64,000 bases of DNA, from positions 62,001 to 126,000 of the forward strand of contig NZ_JAPFQO010000013.1 of NCBI RefSeq assembly GCF_026241195.1, in the 5' to 3' direction. Every line of letters begins with the position of its first letter. The first letter of the stretch is position 1. The notes below the pieces were generated by a model, which was not told the origin of the DNA, searched no databases, and was given only the letters and a program-made list of their open reading frames with translations. The stretch comes from Pontibacter anaerobius (lineage in GTDB: Bacteria > Bacteroidota > Bacteroidia > Cytophagales > Hymenobacteraceae). Made by a program: the position numbers and the translations under genes. Shown in pieces: positions 44,444 through 53,097 of the stretch.

Positions 44444-45156
44444 AATTATTGATTACCTGCGAGCACGGCGGCAACAAGATTCCGGCAGTATACGCAGGCC
44501 TATTTAACACAGAACAGGAATTGTTACAGTCACACAGAGGGTATGACATCGGTGCACTGGAGCTTTACGATAAACTGAAGAGTCTGGCGGATAAATCCTT
44601 TTCTTCCAGCACTTCCCGGCTGTTAGTGGAGCTTAACCGTTCGGTACATCATAAGTCGCTATTTTCATTTGTTACAGATTCGTTACCGGAGAAGGAAAAG
44701 GAACAGGTTTTGCAAAAGCATTATTACCCATACCGGGAGCGGGTGGAAGAACTGATCAGCGACCTGACCATGATCGGGCACCAGGTACTTCACATTGCCG
44801 TGCACAGCTTTACACCGGTTTTAGACGGAAAAGAGCGACAGGCGGACATCGGCTTGCTGTATGATCCCAAACGCCCGGGAGAACGAAACTTCTGCCGCGC
44901 CTGGAAAAAGGCTTTACTCGAGAAGCAGCCAGAGTTGACGGTTCGGTTCAACTACCCGTACCTGGGCATAGCCGATGGTTTCCCGACTTACCTGCGGCGT
45001 AGATTCTCGGATGGGCAGTATATGGGAATAGAGCTGGAGGTGAACCAGAAATTTGCTTTGCAGGGTGGCGATCAGTGGCAAGCGCTGCAACAAACTGCGA
45101 AAAAAAGCTTGGAAAATGTAGTTCTGAGCTCCCGAAGAGGGGATTCTGGGGAGTGA
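44437..45156 (+). CDS. N-formylglutamate amidohydrolase-family protein
   Basis: A 239-residue FGase-fold hydrolase with ITCEHGGNKIP near the N-terminus, HRGYDIGALEL, and HSFTPVLDG in the middle, the expected metal-binding His/Glu positions. Real N-formylglutamate amidohydrolases act in histidine breakdown. Here, with two amidoligases and a peptidase and no hut gene, the substrate is more likely an N-acylated or gamma-linked product of the operon. It overlaps the GCS2 gene by 7 bp. Confidence 0.87.
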   Translation: MLKLLITCEHGGNKIPAVYAGLFNTEQELLQSHRGYDIGALELYDKLKSLADKSFSSSTSRLLVELNRSVHHKSLFSFVTDSLPEKEKEQVLQKHYYPYRERVEELISDLTMIGHQVLHIAVHSFTPVLDGKERQADIGLLYDPKRPGERNFCRAWKKALLEKQPELTVRFNYPYLGIADGFPTYLRRRFSDGQYMGIELEVNQKFALQGGDQWQALQQTAKKSLENVVLSSRRGDSGE

Positions 45157-45289
45157 TATTTTCTATTGATAAAACAAAATATCTTCATTTATAGTATTTA
45201 AACTAAATTTCGCCTTCAAGAGGAGCAAAAGCTTAGATGCTTGTAAGTTATTAACTCAATTCGAAAAAATATATCAAAACAGAAAGACT

Positions 45290-45916
45290 ATGAGAATCAA
45301 AAGTTTACTTCACTTGGTTGTTGTGCTGTTGTTAGGGCAATTCCTTTTCTCCTGTAGTTCAGCAGAGTATTATAAATTTACACCGGATAAGGCGGAGGCA
45401 TATAATACCGTAAAACAAAAGCCTGCGCCTGAGGTAGCAGAAGTGGAGGAAGTTTCGCCTTCAGTGGCTGAGATTGCACTTGCCGCAAACGAGGAAGAGG
45501 AAGCCGCCAACCTGGCTGAGCCTGTGCTGGAGGCAAACCTGAAAGCTGCACCAGCGGTAACTCCTCGTAAATCAGCTGCCGTGGTAGAGGCCCCTGCCGT
45601 TAAAGAAGAAGTTAAATTGGCAGAGCGTGAAATGACCGTAGAAGAGGCTGAGGCCCTGGCTATGGCCAAAGAACGCTTGGCTGACATGACCAAAGCGGAG
45701 AAGAAGGAGCTCAAAAAAGAGATGAAAGAGATGATGCGCCAGGGAGGTTCCCGAACATCTGTCGTGGAGATCATACTTGCTATTCTACTTCCGCCGCTGG
45801 CCGTGTTCCTGCACGATGGCATCGGTACTTCATTCTGGATTAACATTATCCTGACCCTGCTGTTCGTGCTGCCAGGTATCATACATGCCCTGCTGGTTGT
45901 AACAGATACGATCTAA
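45290..45916 (+). CDS. Lipoprotein with C-terminal Pmp3/YqaE domain
   Basis: A 208-residue fusion: lipoprotein signal (lipobox around FSCSS, Cys22), a long Ala/Glu/Val-rich charged linker (about 40-140), and a C-terminal two-helix Pmp3/YqaE segment (ILAILLPPLAVFLHDGIG to the end). Pmp3 proteins are small stress-related membrane proteins. The linker could reach through the periplasm from one membrane to another. It has its own terminator. Confidence 0.8.
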   Translation: MRIKSLLHLVVVLLLGQFLFSCSSAEYYKFTPDKAEAYNTVKQKPAPEVAEVEEVSPSVAEIALAANEEEEAANLAEPVLEANLKAAPAVTPRKSAAVVEAPAVKEEVKLAEREMTVEEAEALAMAKERLADMTKAEKKELKKEMKEMMRQGGSRTSVVEIILAILLPPLAVFLHDGIGTSFWINIILTLLFVLPGIIHALLVVTDTI

Positions 45917-45940
45917 GTTCGCAACATAGCTTAAGAAGAG

Positions 45941-45967
45941 AAGCACCGTAAAAGCGGTGCTTTTTTT
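45941..45967 (+). terminator. Intrinsic terminator after Pmp3-domain lipoprotein
   Basis: Perfect stem AAGCACCG / CGGTGCTT with short loop TAAAAG-like and a T-run of seven, 24 bp after the stop. Confidence 0.92.
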
Positions 45968-46039
45968 GTTTCCAGGTGTGCAGGGCAGCTAACAGCAAAG
46001 GATGCTAAACTGTTAAATGGAATGCAGTTGCTTAAATAG

Positions 46040-47128
46040 TTAGTAATTAGGTAACTCTATGTAGAAGGTGGTGCCGACATTCTCTTCGCTTTCGAACCAG
46101 ATACGGCCGTTGTGCCACTCCACTATCGTCTTTATAATGGACATGCCTAGACCGGTAGAGGTTTCGCCCCGTAGTCCCTCTCTTCTGGCTTTGGTAAACT
46201 TATCGAACACCTCGTTGTGGTACTGTTCCGGGATACCCACGCCATTGTCTTTTACCGTTATCAGCACTGCTTCATCACGTTCGCTCAGGTCTATGGCTAT
46301 TTTCCCGTTATCGTGGGTGAATTTGATGGCGTTTGATAAAAGGTTGTTGATGACCTGCATGAACTTAACTTCATCTATATAAGCGTAAAACGTGTTTCTG
46401 CTTGAGGTAAAGCTAATATCTTTCTTAATATGCTCTTCTCCCTCCTGGTATTGATCAATGGTATCCTGGATTTTTTTTACCAGGTTTACCCTTCTTTTAA
46501 CCAGTGCGGCGTTAGATGATTCCAGAAACTCTTGCTGCACAAAGTCACGGATTAGCCGGATACTTCTCTCGCTACTCTCCCGGATTATTCGGATGATGTT
46601 GTTTAACTCTGCGTTTTCATACTTGCCCGTAGATTCGGACAACATCCCGGACAGTGCCTTTATGTTTGCCAGTGGGCCAGCCAAATCGTGTGACAGGATT
46701 TCAAGCACGGAGTTTTTCTTGGCGGCAAACTTTTCAAGTGTGTCAGTGTTATTTTTCATCTCAGAAATATCATACAGAAACCCCGCGACGTACTTTTTGC
46801 CAGCTGCACTAAAAAGTAATTGAGGGTTCAGCAGCAGCCATTTAACTGATTTGTCAGGCAGGATGATCCGGAATTCAAGGTCATTCTTAAGTATACCTTT
46901 TAAAAGCTCTCTGTACTGCTTTTGCAGGAAGTCTATGTCGTCAGGATGAATAGATTCAAGTATAAACTCAGGGTGGTGGAGCACACTCTCCCTGGTTCGT
47001 TTCCATATCAGGCCAAAAGCATTATTAAGGTAGTTGATTGTGCCCGCTTCCACATCAAAAGAAAAAAACACCCTACTTGTCTGGGAGATCAGTTTCGAAA
47101 GGATTTCATTATTTTTTATTTCGTCCAT
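46040..47128 (-). CDS. PAS-domain sensor histidine kinase
   Basis: About 362 residues from ATG 47128. A GTG at 47206 would add 26 residues. A PAS domain (about 15-125) is followed by the dimerisation/phospho-acceptor region with SHDLAGPLANIKAL, then the ATPase with NNLLSNAIKF (N box), DNGVGIPE (G1) and STGLGMSI (G2). No membrane segment is seen, so it is a cytosolic sensor. No response regulator is adjacent. Confidence 0.92.
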   Translation of the reverse strand: MDEIKNNEILSKLISQTSRVFFSFDVEAGTINYLNNAFGLIWKRTRESVLHHPEFILESIHPDDIDFLQKQYRELLKGILKNDLEFRIILPDKSVKWLLLNPQLLFSAAGKKYVAGFLYDISEMKNNTDTLEKFAAKKNSVLEILSHDLAGPLANIKALSGMLSESTGKYENAELNNIIRIIRESSERSIRLIRDFVQQEFLESSNAALVKRRVNLVKKIQDTIDQYQEGEEHIKKDISFTSSRNTFYAYIDEVKFMQVINNLLSNAIKFTHDNGKIAIDLSERDEAVLITVKDNGVGIPEQYHNEVFDKFTKARREGLRGETSTGLGMSIIKTIVEWHNGRIWFESEENVGTTFYIELPNY

Positions 47129-47350
47129 TACTAGCTTATAGTTTCCCCATTTTACTACTATTGCCTGCAGAACGTTTAAATTATGAAGTATGGCCCGGAG
47201 GTACACGCACGCTTAGGTCTGCCGGACCAGGTTTGAGGATTATGATCCGGCTCTAAGCATACCTGACGTATAGTTGATTTTAAAATTCGGGAAAGCTAAA
47301 AAACTACAAGCTGTATAGAAGACGTATGATAAAGAAACTGTGGATTCACT

Positions 47351-48286
47351 ATGGAATACAAGGACTACTATAAAATTCTGGGCGTAGATAAAAAGGCATC
47401 TCAGGCGGATATAAAGAAAGCCTACCGTGCTTTGGCCAAGAAATATCACCCTGACAAAAACAAGGACAACCTGCAGGCGGAGGAGAAATTCAAGGACATA
47501 AGTGAAGCCTACGAGGTATTGGGCGACGAGGCAAAACGCAAACAATACGACCAGCTAGGCGCCAACTGGAGACAGTTTCAGCAGGGCGGGCCCGGTGGGC
47601 AGTACTATGGAGGTCAGCCAGGCGGCGGCTTCAGGGGTAGTTACCAGGGCGGCGACTTCAGCGACATGTTTGGAGGGGGCGGAGGCGGAGGTTTCTCCGA
47701 CTTCTTTGAGCAGTTTTTTGGCGGTGGCGGCGCTCGTGGTGGTTTCGGTGGGCAGAGAGCACGTAAAGGGCAGGATTTACAGGCCAATATGGAAATTACG
47801 CTTCAAGAGGCTTATGCCGGAACCAGTCGTTTACTGAATTTGAACGAGCAGCAGCTGCGCATCTCAACAAAACCGGGTGTGGCAGACGGGCAAGTACTAC
47901 GGATTAAGGGAAAAGGAGCTCCCGCATCGGCAGGAGGAGAGCCCGGGGATCTATACATTAATGTACATGTACTACCGGACCAGCGCTACGAGCGCAACGG
48001 CGATGACCTGACCACCACACTGCCAGTGGATATGTACACGGCCATACTTGGCGGTGAGGCCCAGGTAAACACCATGAGTGGTGCTGTTAAGCTGAAGATT
48101 CCGGCCGGTACACAGAGTGGCAAAACCCTGCGCCTGCGGGGCAAAGGCATGCCGCGCTACGGGCAAGCCAGCCAACACGGCGATCTTTACGTAAAAATAG
48201 AGATAATGCTGCCCACCAACCTGAGTGCAGAGGAGCGAGACTTGCTGGAGCGGCTTCGCGAGCTTCGAAAAGCACGGGCAGTTTAA
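47351..48286 (+). CDS. cbpA: CbpA-type DnaJ co-chaperone
   Basis: A 311-residue type II J protein. J domain (about 1-70) with the HPD motif in YHPDKNK, then a Gly/Phe-rich linker with long glycine runs (about 75-135), then the two beta-barrel substrate domains. No zinc-finger cysteines. It stimulates DnaK. The next gene, 35 bp away, takes the position that cbpM has in proteobacteria but looks different. Confidence 0.92.
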   Translation: MEYKDYYKILGVDKKASQADIKKAYRALAKKYHPDKNKDNLQAEEKFKDISEAYEVLGDEAKRKQYDQLGANWRQFQQGGPGGQYYGGQPGGGFRGSYQGGDFSDMFGGGGGGGFSDFFEQFFGGGGARGGFGGQRARKGQDLQANMEITLQEAYAGTSRLLNLNEQQLRISTKPGVADGQVLRIKGKGAPASAGGEPGDLYINVHVLPDQRYERNGDDLTTTLPVDMYTAILGGEAQVNTMSGAVKLKIPAGTQSGKTLRLRGKGMPRYGQASQHGDLYVKIEIMLPTNLSAEERDLLERLRELRKARAV

Positions 48287-48321
48287 TGTTTTAGCGTACA
48301 ATTAATTAGCCATACGTAGCC

Positions 48322-48675
48322 ATGTTAGTGACCATCGAACAAACCCGAACCTACACACCGCTGGAGAATTTCCTGGATAGCCTTGCCGATAAAGAACTTA
48401 CCTGCTATGCCTCCGATTTGCTGCAGCAGCACGGTTGCGAAAGTATGGTTGAGCTAAGCCAGGCCATTAAGCGGGCGACAGAAGTATGCACCAGCATGCA
48501 CCTGCCCCTGCGGGAGAACTTTAAGCCGGTATACCGCTCCCGAAACGGGGAAGTGGTGCAGGATTGGCGCCTCTCGCCGATGGCCTACATGCTGATGGTG
48601 CTGAACGCCGATGCCAGGAATGACCTGGTGGCCCGCACCCAGTTAGAAATGGTGCGGCGTTTCCTCAGGCAATAA
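48322..48675 (+). CDS. Unknown small protein paired with CbpA; weak DinD/BRO-like ending
   Basis: A 117-residue cytosolic protein in the cbpM position. I see none of the MerR-like features of CbpM. Its second half (FKPVYR, then DWRLSPMAYMLMVLNADARN and ARTQLEMVRRFL) is reminiscent of the DinD/BRO-type antirepressor region, where a tryptophan-leucine-serine helix and an NAD/NGD turn precede an A-x-x-Q helix. This is visual similarity only. The end overlaps the convergent truC by 11 bp. Confidence 0.55.
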   Translation: MLVTIEQTRTYTPLENFLDSLADKELTCYASDLLQQHGCESMVELSQAIKRATEVCTSMHLPLRENFKPVYRSRNGEVVQDWRLSPMAYMLMVLNADARNDLVARTQLEMVRRFLRQ

Positions 48676-49411
48676 GTTCGGGGAGTGGCTGAGGCAAGGC
48701 CTCCTGTTTGGTCAGTACATCCGTCCATTCAAATTTCTGGCACAGGCGCAGCGTGTTCTGCGGTACCTGTGCCTTCATACTTACCAGCTCGCCTGTAAAG
48801 GGATGTGTAAAACGTAGCTCGGCGGCATGCAGCAGCAGGTATGGGCTGTCCAGCTCCTCCAGGAACATCTTGTTATGCCGCCAGTCGCCATGGCGCTTAT
48901 CCCCGATAATATAATGCCGTATGTGCGCAAAATGCTTGCGTATCTGGTGCATCCGGCCGGTTTCGGGCTTTATTTTTACCAGGCTGTAGCGGGAGGTCTG
49001 GTAGCGGCCGACCGCAATTGGAAGCTCTATGGTAGCCAGGCGCTGGTAATGTGTTACGGCATCCTGCGGCTCCTTGTGCTTATGGTCTTTATCCGGGCGG
49101 ATAGGGTTATCAATGGTGTCGGCCTCGGGTGTATAGCCGCGCACAATGGCGAAGTACGTTTTGTCCGGCTCGCGGGCCTCAAAAGCCTGCACCACCGGTG
49201 CCACAGCCTCGGCAGACTTTGCGAAGAGCAGTACACCTGAGGTGCCTCGGTCCAGGCGATGGCTCGGGTACAGACGGTAACCAAGTTGGTCGCGCAGCAT
49301 TTGCAGGGCAAATTCTTTCTTCTCTTCGGCTATGCGCGTGCGGTGCACCAGCAAACCATTTGGCTTGTTAATGGCCACATAATGCGCATCTTCATAAATA
49401 ATCTCTAACAC
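48665..49411 (-). CDS. truC: tRNA pseudouridine synthase C-type (RluA family)
   Basis: A 248-residue pseudouridine synthase. Catalytic aspartate in HRLDRGTSGVLLF. The TruC-like marks NPIRPDKDHK, TSRYSLVKIKPETGRMHQIRKH and HGDWRHN favour TruC (tRNA position 65) over ribosomal RluA enzymes. It carries no S4 domain, as expected for TruC. Confidence 0.88.
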   Translation of the reverse strand: MLEIIYEDAHYVAINKPNGLLVHRTRIAEEKKEFALQMLRDQLGYRLYPSHRLDRGTSGVLLFAKSAEAVAPVVQAFEAREPDKTYFAIVRGYTPEADTIDNPIRPDKDHKHKEPQDAVTHYQRLATIELPIAVGRYQTSRYSLVKIKPETGRMHQIRKHFAHIRHYIIGDKRHGDWRHNKMFLEELDSPYLLLHAAELRFTHPFTGELVSMKAQVPQNTLRLCQKFEWTDVLTKQEALPQPLPELIA

Positions 49412-49599
49412 AGGTACTCAATTTTTTACAAAGATAGGCAAACCATACGTTACGAGCAGGTGCAACTGCTGCTTTAGAAGATCAACATATAGTACGTAGC
49501 GGGTGCTGGTGCTAAGAGCATTATTTCGGGGCAGGCAAGGTTTTATGCCCGGGTGAGGCGTATATTTGTCCCGTATCCCGTAAGTAGAAGCAGTAAACC

Positions 49600-49800
49600 A
49601 TGGCCATTTCAATCGATAATCTCCGTAAAGGCAAGAAGTACAGACTTACAAACTATGGGGAAACTTTTGAGTTTCAGGTGGTGGATATGCCGGAGGAGGA
49701 AGTTTATCGGGTGAAGGACCTGCTGACGCTGGAGTTTTACTTTCTCAACGACCTCATAAAGTATGGCAAAGGCAAGGATTTTGACCTGGACGAGCTGTAG
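49600..49800 (+). CDS. Small acidic protein, 66 residues
   Basis: Compact protein (MAISIDNL start, YRLTNYGETFEFQVVDMP, end KDFDLDEL) with regular beta-strand spacing, suggesting a small beta fold. The start is supported by coding-like codon use, and the frame ends 2 bp before the convergent neighbour. I do not recognise a family. Confidence 0.6.
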   Translation: MAISIDNLRKGKKYRLTNYGETFEFQVVDMPEEEVYRVKDLLTLEFYFLNDLIKYGKGKDFDLDEL

Positions 49801-49802
49801 CA

Positions 49803-50063
49803 TCAGCTGCGGCTAACACTACCTTTCTTTTCCCAGTGGCTTTTGAGGATGATGTTCCCCTGCGGCTGCCGCACAATACGGCGCACGTAACGCTCCCCGG
49901 CAATACTTCCGTCTTCGATGCGCCTTCCGATAAAGAGAGTCACGGGCTCACCAAGTTCATTGGTAATGTAGGTAATGTCTTTGCCGCCGTACTTCTGGTC
50001 ATAGCGCTGTCTGGATTCATACACCTTCTCTAAAAGTTGCTCTAGTTTCGGGTTGATCGCCAT
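49803..50063 (-). CDS. Small basic protein, 86 residues
   Basis: Hypothetical cytosolic protein with a charged helical start (MAINPKLEQLLEKVYESRQ) and a strand-rich middle (EPVTLFIGRRIEDGSIAGERYVRRIVR). It is probably co-transcribed with the gene 15 bp upstream. No family or function recognised. Confidence 0.6.
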   Translation of the reverse strand: MAINPKLEQLLEKVYESRQRYDQKYGGKDITYITNELGEPVTLFIGRRIEDGSIAGERYVRRIVRQPQGNIILKSHWEKKGSVSRS

Positions 50064-50078
50064 ATAGTATCTTTGTTC

Positions 50079-50495
50079 TTAGTTTTGAGGGCTTAGGGGT
50101 TGCAGCAGCCACCTCCGGGCGTCGTCCAGTTTGTAAAACACCTTAAATTCCAGCTGGCTGTGATCCATCGTTTCTATGTACTCATACATTTTATACGACA
50201 CGATCTCATGGAATACATCCTGCGGAACTACCCGGGCATAACGTTCCAGCTTTAGGTGCTCTATTATTTCAGCACCGTAAGCCGCAACCCAGCTCTGCAA
50301 GGCCATCGCCAGGTTAATCCCTACCGAGTTGTCCGACAGAAAATAACGCAGTTCATTCTGAAGCGCAGTCTCCAGCCCTGTTTTATATACTTCTTTAAAC
50401 TCTTCATCGGTAGTTTGCCGGAGCCACGTAATATGCAGCAGGCTTTCGTGGTGGTTAACGGCTATGGTTGCAAAATCTTTCTTTAACACATACAT
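50079..50495 (-). CDS. Hypothetical cytosolic protein, 138 residues
   Basis: Alternating strands and helices with a middle LRYFLSDNSVGINLA and a C-terminal EFKVFYKLDDARRWL. The arrangement recalls STAS/SpoIIAA-like folds, in which a loop ends in a short D-N-S motif, but I cannot confirm this. It forms a pair with the 86-residue gene downstream. Confidence 0.55.
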   Translation of the reverse strand: MYVLKKDFATIAVNHHESLLHITWLRQTTDEEFKEVYKTGLETALQNELRYFLSDNSVGINLAMALQSWVAAYGAEIIEHLKLERYARVVPQDVFHEIVSYKMYEYIETMDHSQLEFKVFYKLDDARRWLLQPLSPQN

Positions 50496-50679
50496 ACACG
50501 CTTATAATATGATGGAGGTGGCAAAGCCAAAGTATATTTACGATAGGCTGAAAAATGTGGTGGAGACTATATGAAAGCCGCTGCATTTTCGTTTCCAGAT
50601 TATACTTCAAGAAAAGGCTGTAAGGTATAAACGCAGCAGCCGGCATGCCGTATATTTACTACGAAAAGGAGGAAAGGTT

Positions 50680-50976
50680 ATGCAAGCACAGGAGCCACAT
50701 TTTTTTGTTTACATATTCGGCGATCAGCCCCGCGAAAATGTAGAAATAGGCGTAGCAGGAAACCTGCAACAGCTGTCTCATTCTAAAAATACCCCCGCTC
50801 CTGATGTGAGCCCCGGCCAGCCCGCGAAGCTGGTGTACTACGAGCACTACAAGGTGCAGGATGAGGCCCTGACAAGGGAGCAGCAGCTGAAAGGGGAGAG
50901 CCGTGACGCGACAATTCACCTCATAGAGTCGATGAACCCAAACTGGCTGGACCTGAGCGATACCCTGGACGACTGA
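50680..50976 (+). CDS. Degenerate GIY-YIG-like protein
   Basis: A 98-residue protein. The order of elements follows single-domain GIY-YIG proteins of the YhbQ kind: FFVYIF (GIY position, 8-13), EIGVAGNL (YIG position, 22-29), LVYYEHY (51-57), TREQQLKGESR (65-75) and LIESMNPNWLDL (81-92). The arginine usually found just after the YIG strand is replaced by Gln/Leu, and GIY and YIG are altered. Nuclease activity is therefore doubtful. E67 and K71 are kept. Confidence 0.7.
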   Translation: MQAQEPHFFVYIFGDQPRENVEIGVAGNLQQLSHSKNTPAPDVSPGQPAKLVYYEHYKVQDEALTREQQLKGESRDATIHLIESMNPNWLDLSDTLDD

Positions 50977-51155
50977 TTTTGTCCCGAAATTTTCTTTCCC
51001 TGATACACAATGTTGTAACAGCGACAGGCATCGCTTCTGATGTGAAGCCTTGGGCTGCCGTTGGGCATTGGCTGCAATAATTTGTACCTTTACAGCTGCA
51101 CCATTCAGGAGCGTTCTTACTACTTTCTCAACTCCCACATAGATCAAGCATCCTT

Positions 51156-52154
51156 TTGAGAAAAAAGATCATAAGCCTTAGCGAGAATATACGGCTGCAG
51201 TTGTTTGTAGTGCTGGTGGGAGTGTTGCTGTTGGCTGCTAAATTCCTGGCTTTTATACTTACCAACTCCAACGCCATACTTACCGATGCCCTGGAGTCGA
51301 TCATAAATGTGGTGGCGGGCGCTTTCTCGCTCTACAGCCTGGTGCTTTCGGCACGTCCCCGCGACGAGAACCACCCCTATGGCCACGGCAAAATAGAGTT
51401 TGTGGCCGCCACGCTGGAGGGCGCGCTCATACTTGTGGCCGGCGGAGCGATCATCGTTAAATCCATACTTAACCTCATAAAGCCGATACCGCTGCACCAG
51501 CTCGATGTGGGAATTATCCTGATAGCCGCCTCGGGTGTGGTGAACTACCTGGTGGGCTATGTAACGGAGCGAAAAGGGCTACAGAATAACTCGCTCGTGC
51601 TGGCTGCCGGGGGCAAACACCTTAAGACGGATGCCTACTCTACGGCTGGTATACTAATCGGCCTGCTGCTGATTTACCTCACCGGCATGGTGTGGCTGGA
51701 TAGTGTGGTGGCCATAATTTTCGGGTTGATGATTGGGTTCACCGGGTACCGCATTCTGCGTTCCTCTATTGCCGGCATCATGGATGAAGCGGACTATGAG
51801 CTGTTGGAGCGTATCGTGCAGGTTCTGAACCAGAACCGGCGCGAAAACTGGATCGATATTCACAACCTGCGCGTGATAAAGTATGGGTCTACCCTTCACA
51901 TCGACTGTCACCTGACGCTGCCCTGGTACCTGAACGTGCAGGAGGCTCACGACGAGGTAGAGGCCGTTGCCGATGTGGTGCGTGATGAGATTGACCCCAG
52001 CATCGAGATGTTCATCCATACTGACCCCTGCATATTGCCCTCCTGTGCCGTTTGCACCAAAGGTGATTGTGAGGTGCGCCGCCAGCCTTTCCAGGAGCGG
52101 ATAGAGTGGGATTTTGAAAAAGTAATTGCGGACCGTAAGCACGGAACATACTAA
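51156..52154 (+). CDS. Cation diffusion facilitator (CDF) transporter
   Basis: A 332-residue metal exporter with six helices. The TTG at 51156 gives a normal N-terminus, and no ATG precedes the first helix. Metal site residues are seen in LTDALESIINV, HPYGHGKIEF and KTDAYS. The cytosolic C-terminal domain ends with CILPSCAVCTKGDC, a CxxxxCxxCxxxxC tail. Zn2+ or Fe2+/Mn2+ are usual cargoes. It ends 7 bp before the next gene. Confidence 0.93.
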   Translation: MRKKIISLSENIRLQLFVVLVGVLLLAAKFLAFILTNSNAILTDALESIINVVAGAFSLYSLVLSARPRDENHPYGHGKIEFVAATLEGALILVAGGAIIVKSILNLIKPIPLHQLDVGIILIAASGVVNYLVGYVTERKGLQNNSLVLAAGGKHLKTDAYSTAGILIGLLLIYLTGMVWLDSVVAIIFGLMIGFTGYRILRSSIAGIMDEADYELLERIVQVLNQNRRENWIDIHNLRVIKYGSTLHIDCHLTLPWYLNVQEAHDEVEAVADVVRDEIDPSIEMFIHTDPCILPSCAVCTKGDCEVRRQPFQERIEWDFEKVIADRKHGTY

Positions 52155-52161
52155 AGTGAAT

Positions 52162-53094
52162 ATGGGAAAGTATAGAATTGCGGTTGTAGGTATAGGTGGC
52201 GTTGGCGGTTATTACGGCGGAAAACTGGCGCAGCGTTTTGCTGCTGATGACAAGTATGAGGTGATCTTTGTAGCTCGTGGCGATCATAAAAATAGGATTG
52301 AAAAGGAGGGGCTCTTACTGGAACAGGGGGAGGAGTCGGAGCCGATTCATCCAACAACCGTCACGGATGATCCCGCCACTATTGGTCTAACGGATCTTAT
52401 ACTTTTCTGCGTGAAGAGTTACAGCCTGGCGCAGGTGGCGGAGCAGTTTGCCCAAAGTATAAAGCCAGACACCGTGCTGCTACCGCTGCTGAACGGCGTG
52501 GAAAGTATAGAGTATCTGCAGCAGCGCTTCCGGGATGCTCAGGTATTATGGGGTTGCGTGTACATCATCTCCAGTATTAAGGCCCCTGGGGTGGTGCAGG
52601 TCCAAGGCAAGTATAACCGCCTGGTGTGGGGCAACTCAAAGCTGCCACCGCAGACGTTAGAAAGTATAAACCGGCTTTTCGATGAGGCCGGTATTAACCA
52701 TGAGCAGTATGGGCAGGAGGTAGAGACGAAAGTATGGGAGAAGTTTTCCTTCATCTCACCGGTGGCCAGCCTTACCTCACTTACCCACCAAAGTATGGGC
52801 AGCATAATGGGGCAGGAGGCGCTGAAGGTGCAGTTACAGGAACTTATGCAGGAACTGGTGCTGGTGGCGAAAACCAAGGGTATAAACCTGCCGGAGGAGA
52901 TGGTGGAGCGCAACCTGGCGGTGGTGGTGAAGCTTCCGCAGGAGGCCACATCTTCCATGGAACGCGATTTTGCCAGTGGCCACAGAACAGAGCTGGAAAA
53001 CCTGACAGGTTATATCGTGCGGGAAGCAGAGAAGCATGGCATAGCCGTACCCAAGTATGAGCAAGTATACCGTGAGCTCAAAAAGCAGCTTTAG
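52162..53094 (+). CDS. 2-dehydropantoate 2-reductase family
   Basis: A 310-residue NADPH-dependent reductase of the PanE/ApbA family. Rossmann motif GIGGVGGYYGGKLA is at the N-terminus, the catalytic Lys lies in VETKVWEKFSFISPV, and the C-terminal has the ERDFASGHRTELE segment. The start at 52162 (MGKYRIAV) is preferred over 52126, which would overlap the transporter gene. It may supply pantoate for CoA, but family members can have other substrates. Confidence 0.88.
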   Translation: MGKYRIAVVGIGGVGGYYGGKLAQRFAADDKYEVIFVARGDHKNRIEKEGLLLEQGEESEPIHPTTVTDDPATIGLTDLILFCVKSYSLAQVAEQFAQSIKPDTVLLPLLNGVESIEYLQQRFRDAQVLWGCVYIISSIKAPGVVQVQGKYNRLVWGNSKLPPQTLESINRLFDEAGINHEQYGQEVETKVWEKFSFISPVASLTSLTHQSMGSIMGQEALKVQLQELMQELVLVAKTKGINLPEEMVERNLAVVVKLPQEATSSMERDFASGHRTELENLTGYIVREAEKHGIAVPKYEQVYRELKKQL

Positions 53095-53097
53095 GGC

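Noticed and set aside
45155..45183. AT-only inverted repeat GATATTTT/AAAATATC after the FGase gene
   Set aside because: Weak stem with a 13-base loop and no T-run. Not convincing as a terminator.
50455..50646. Minus-strand frame of 63 codons between small genes
   Set aside because: Overlaps a better supported gene and has no coding-like features.
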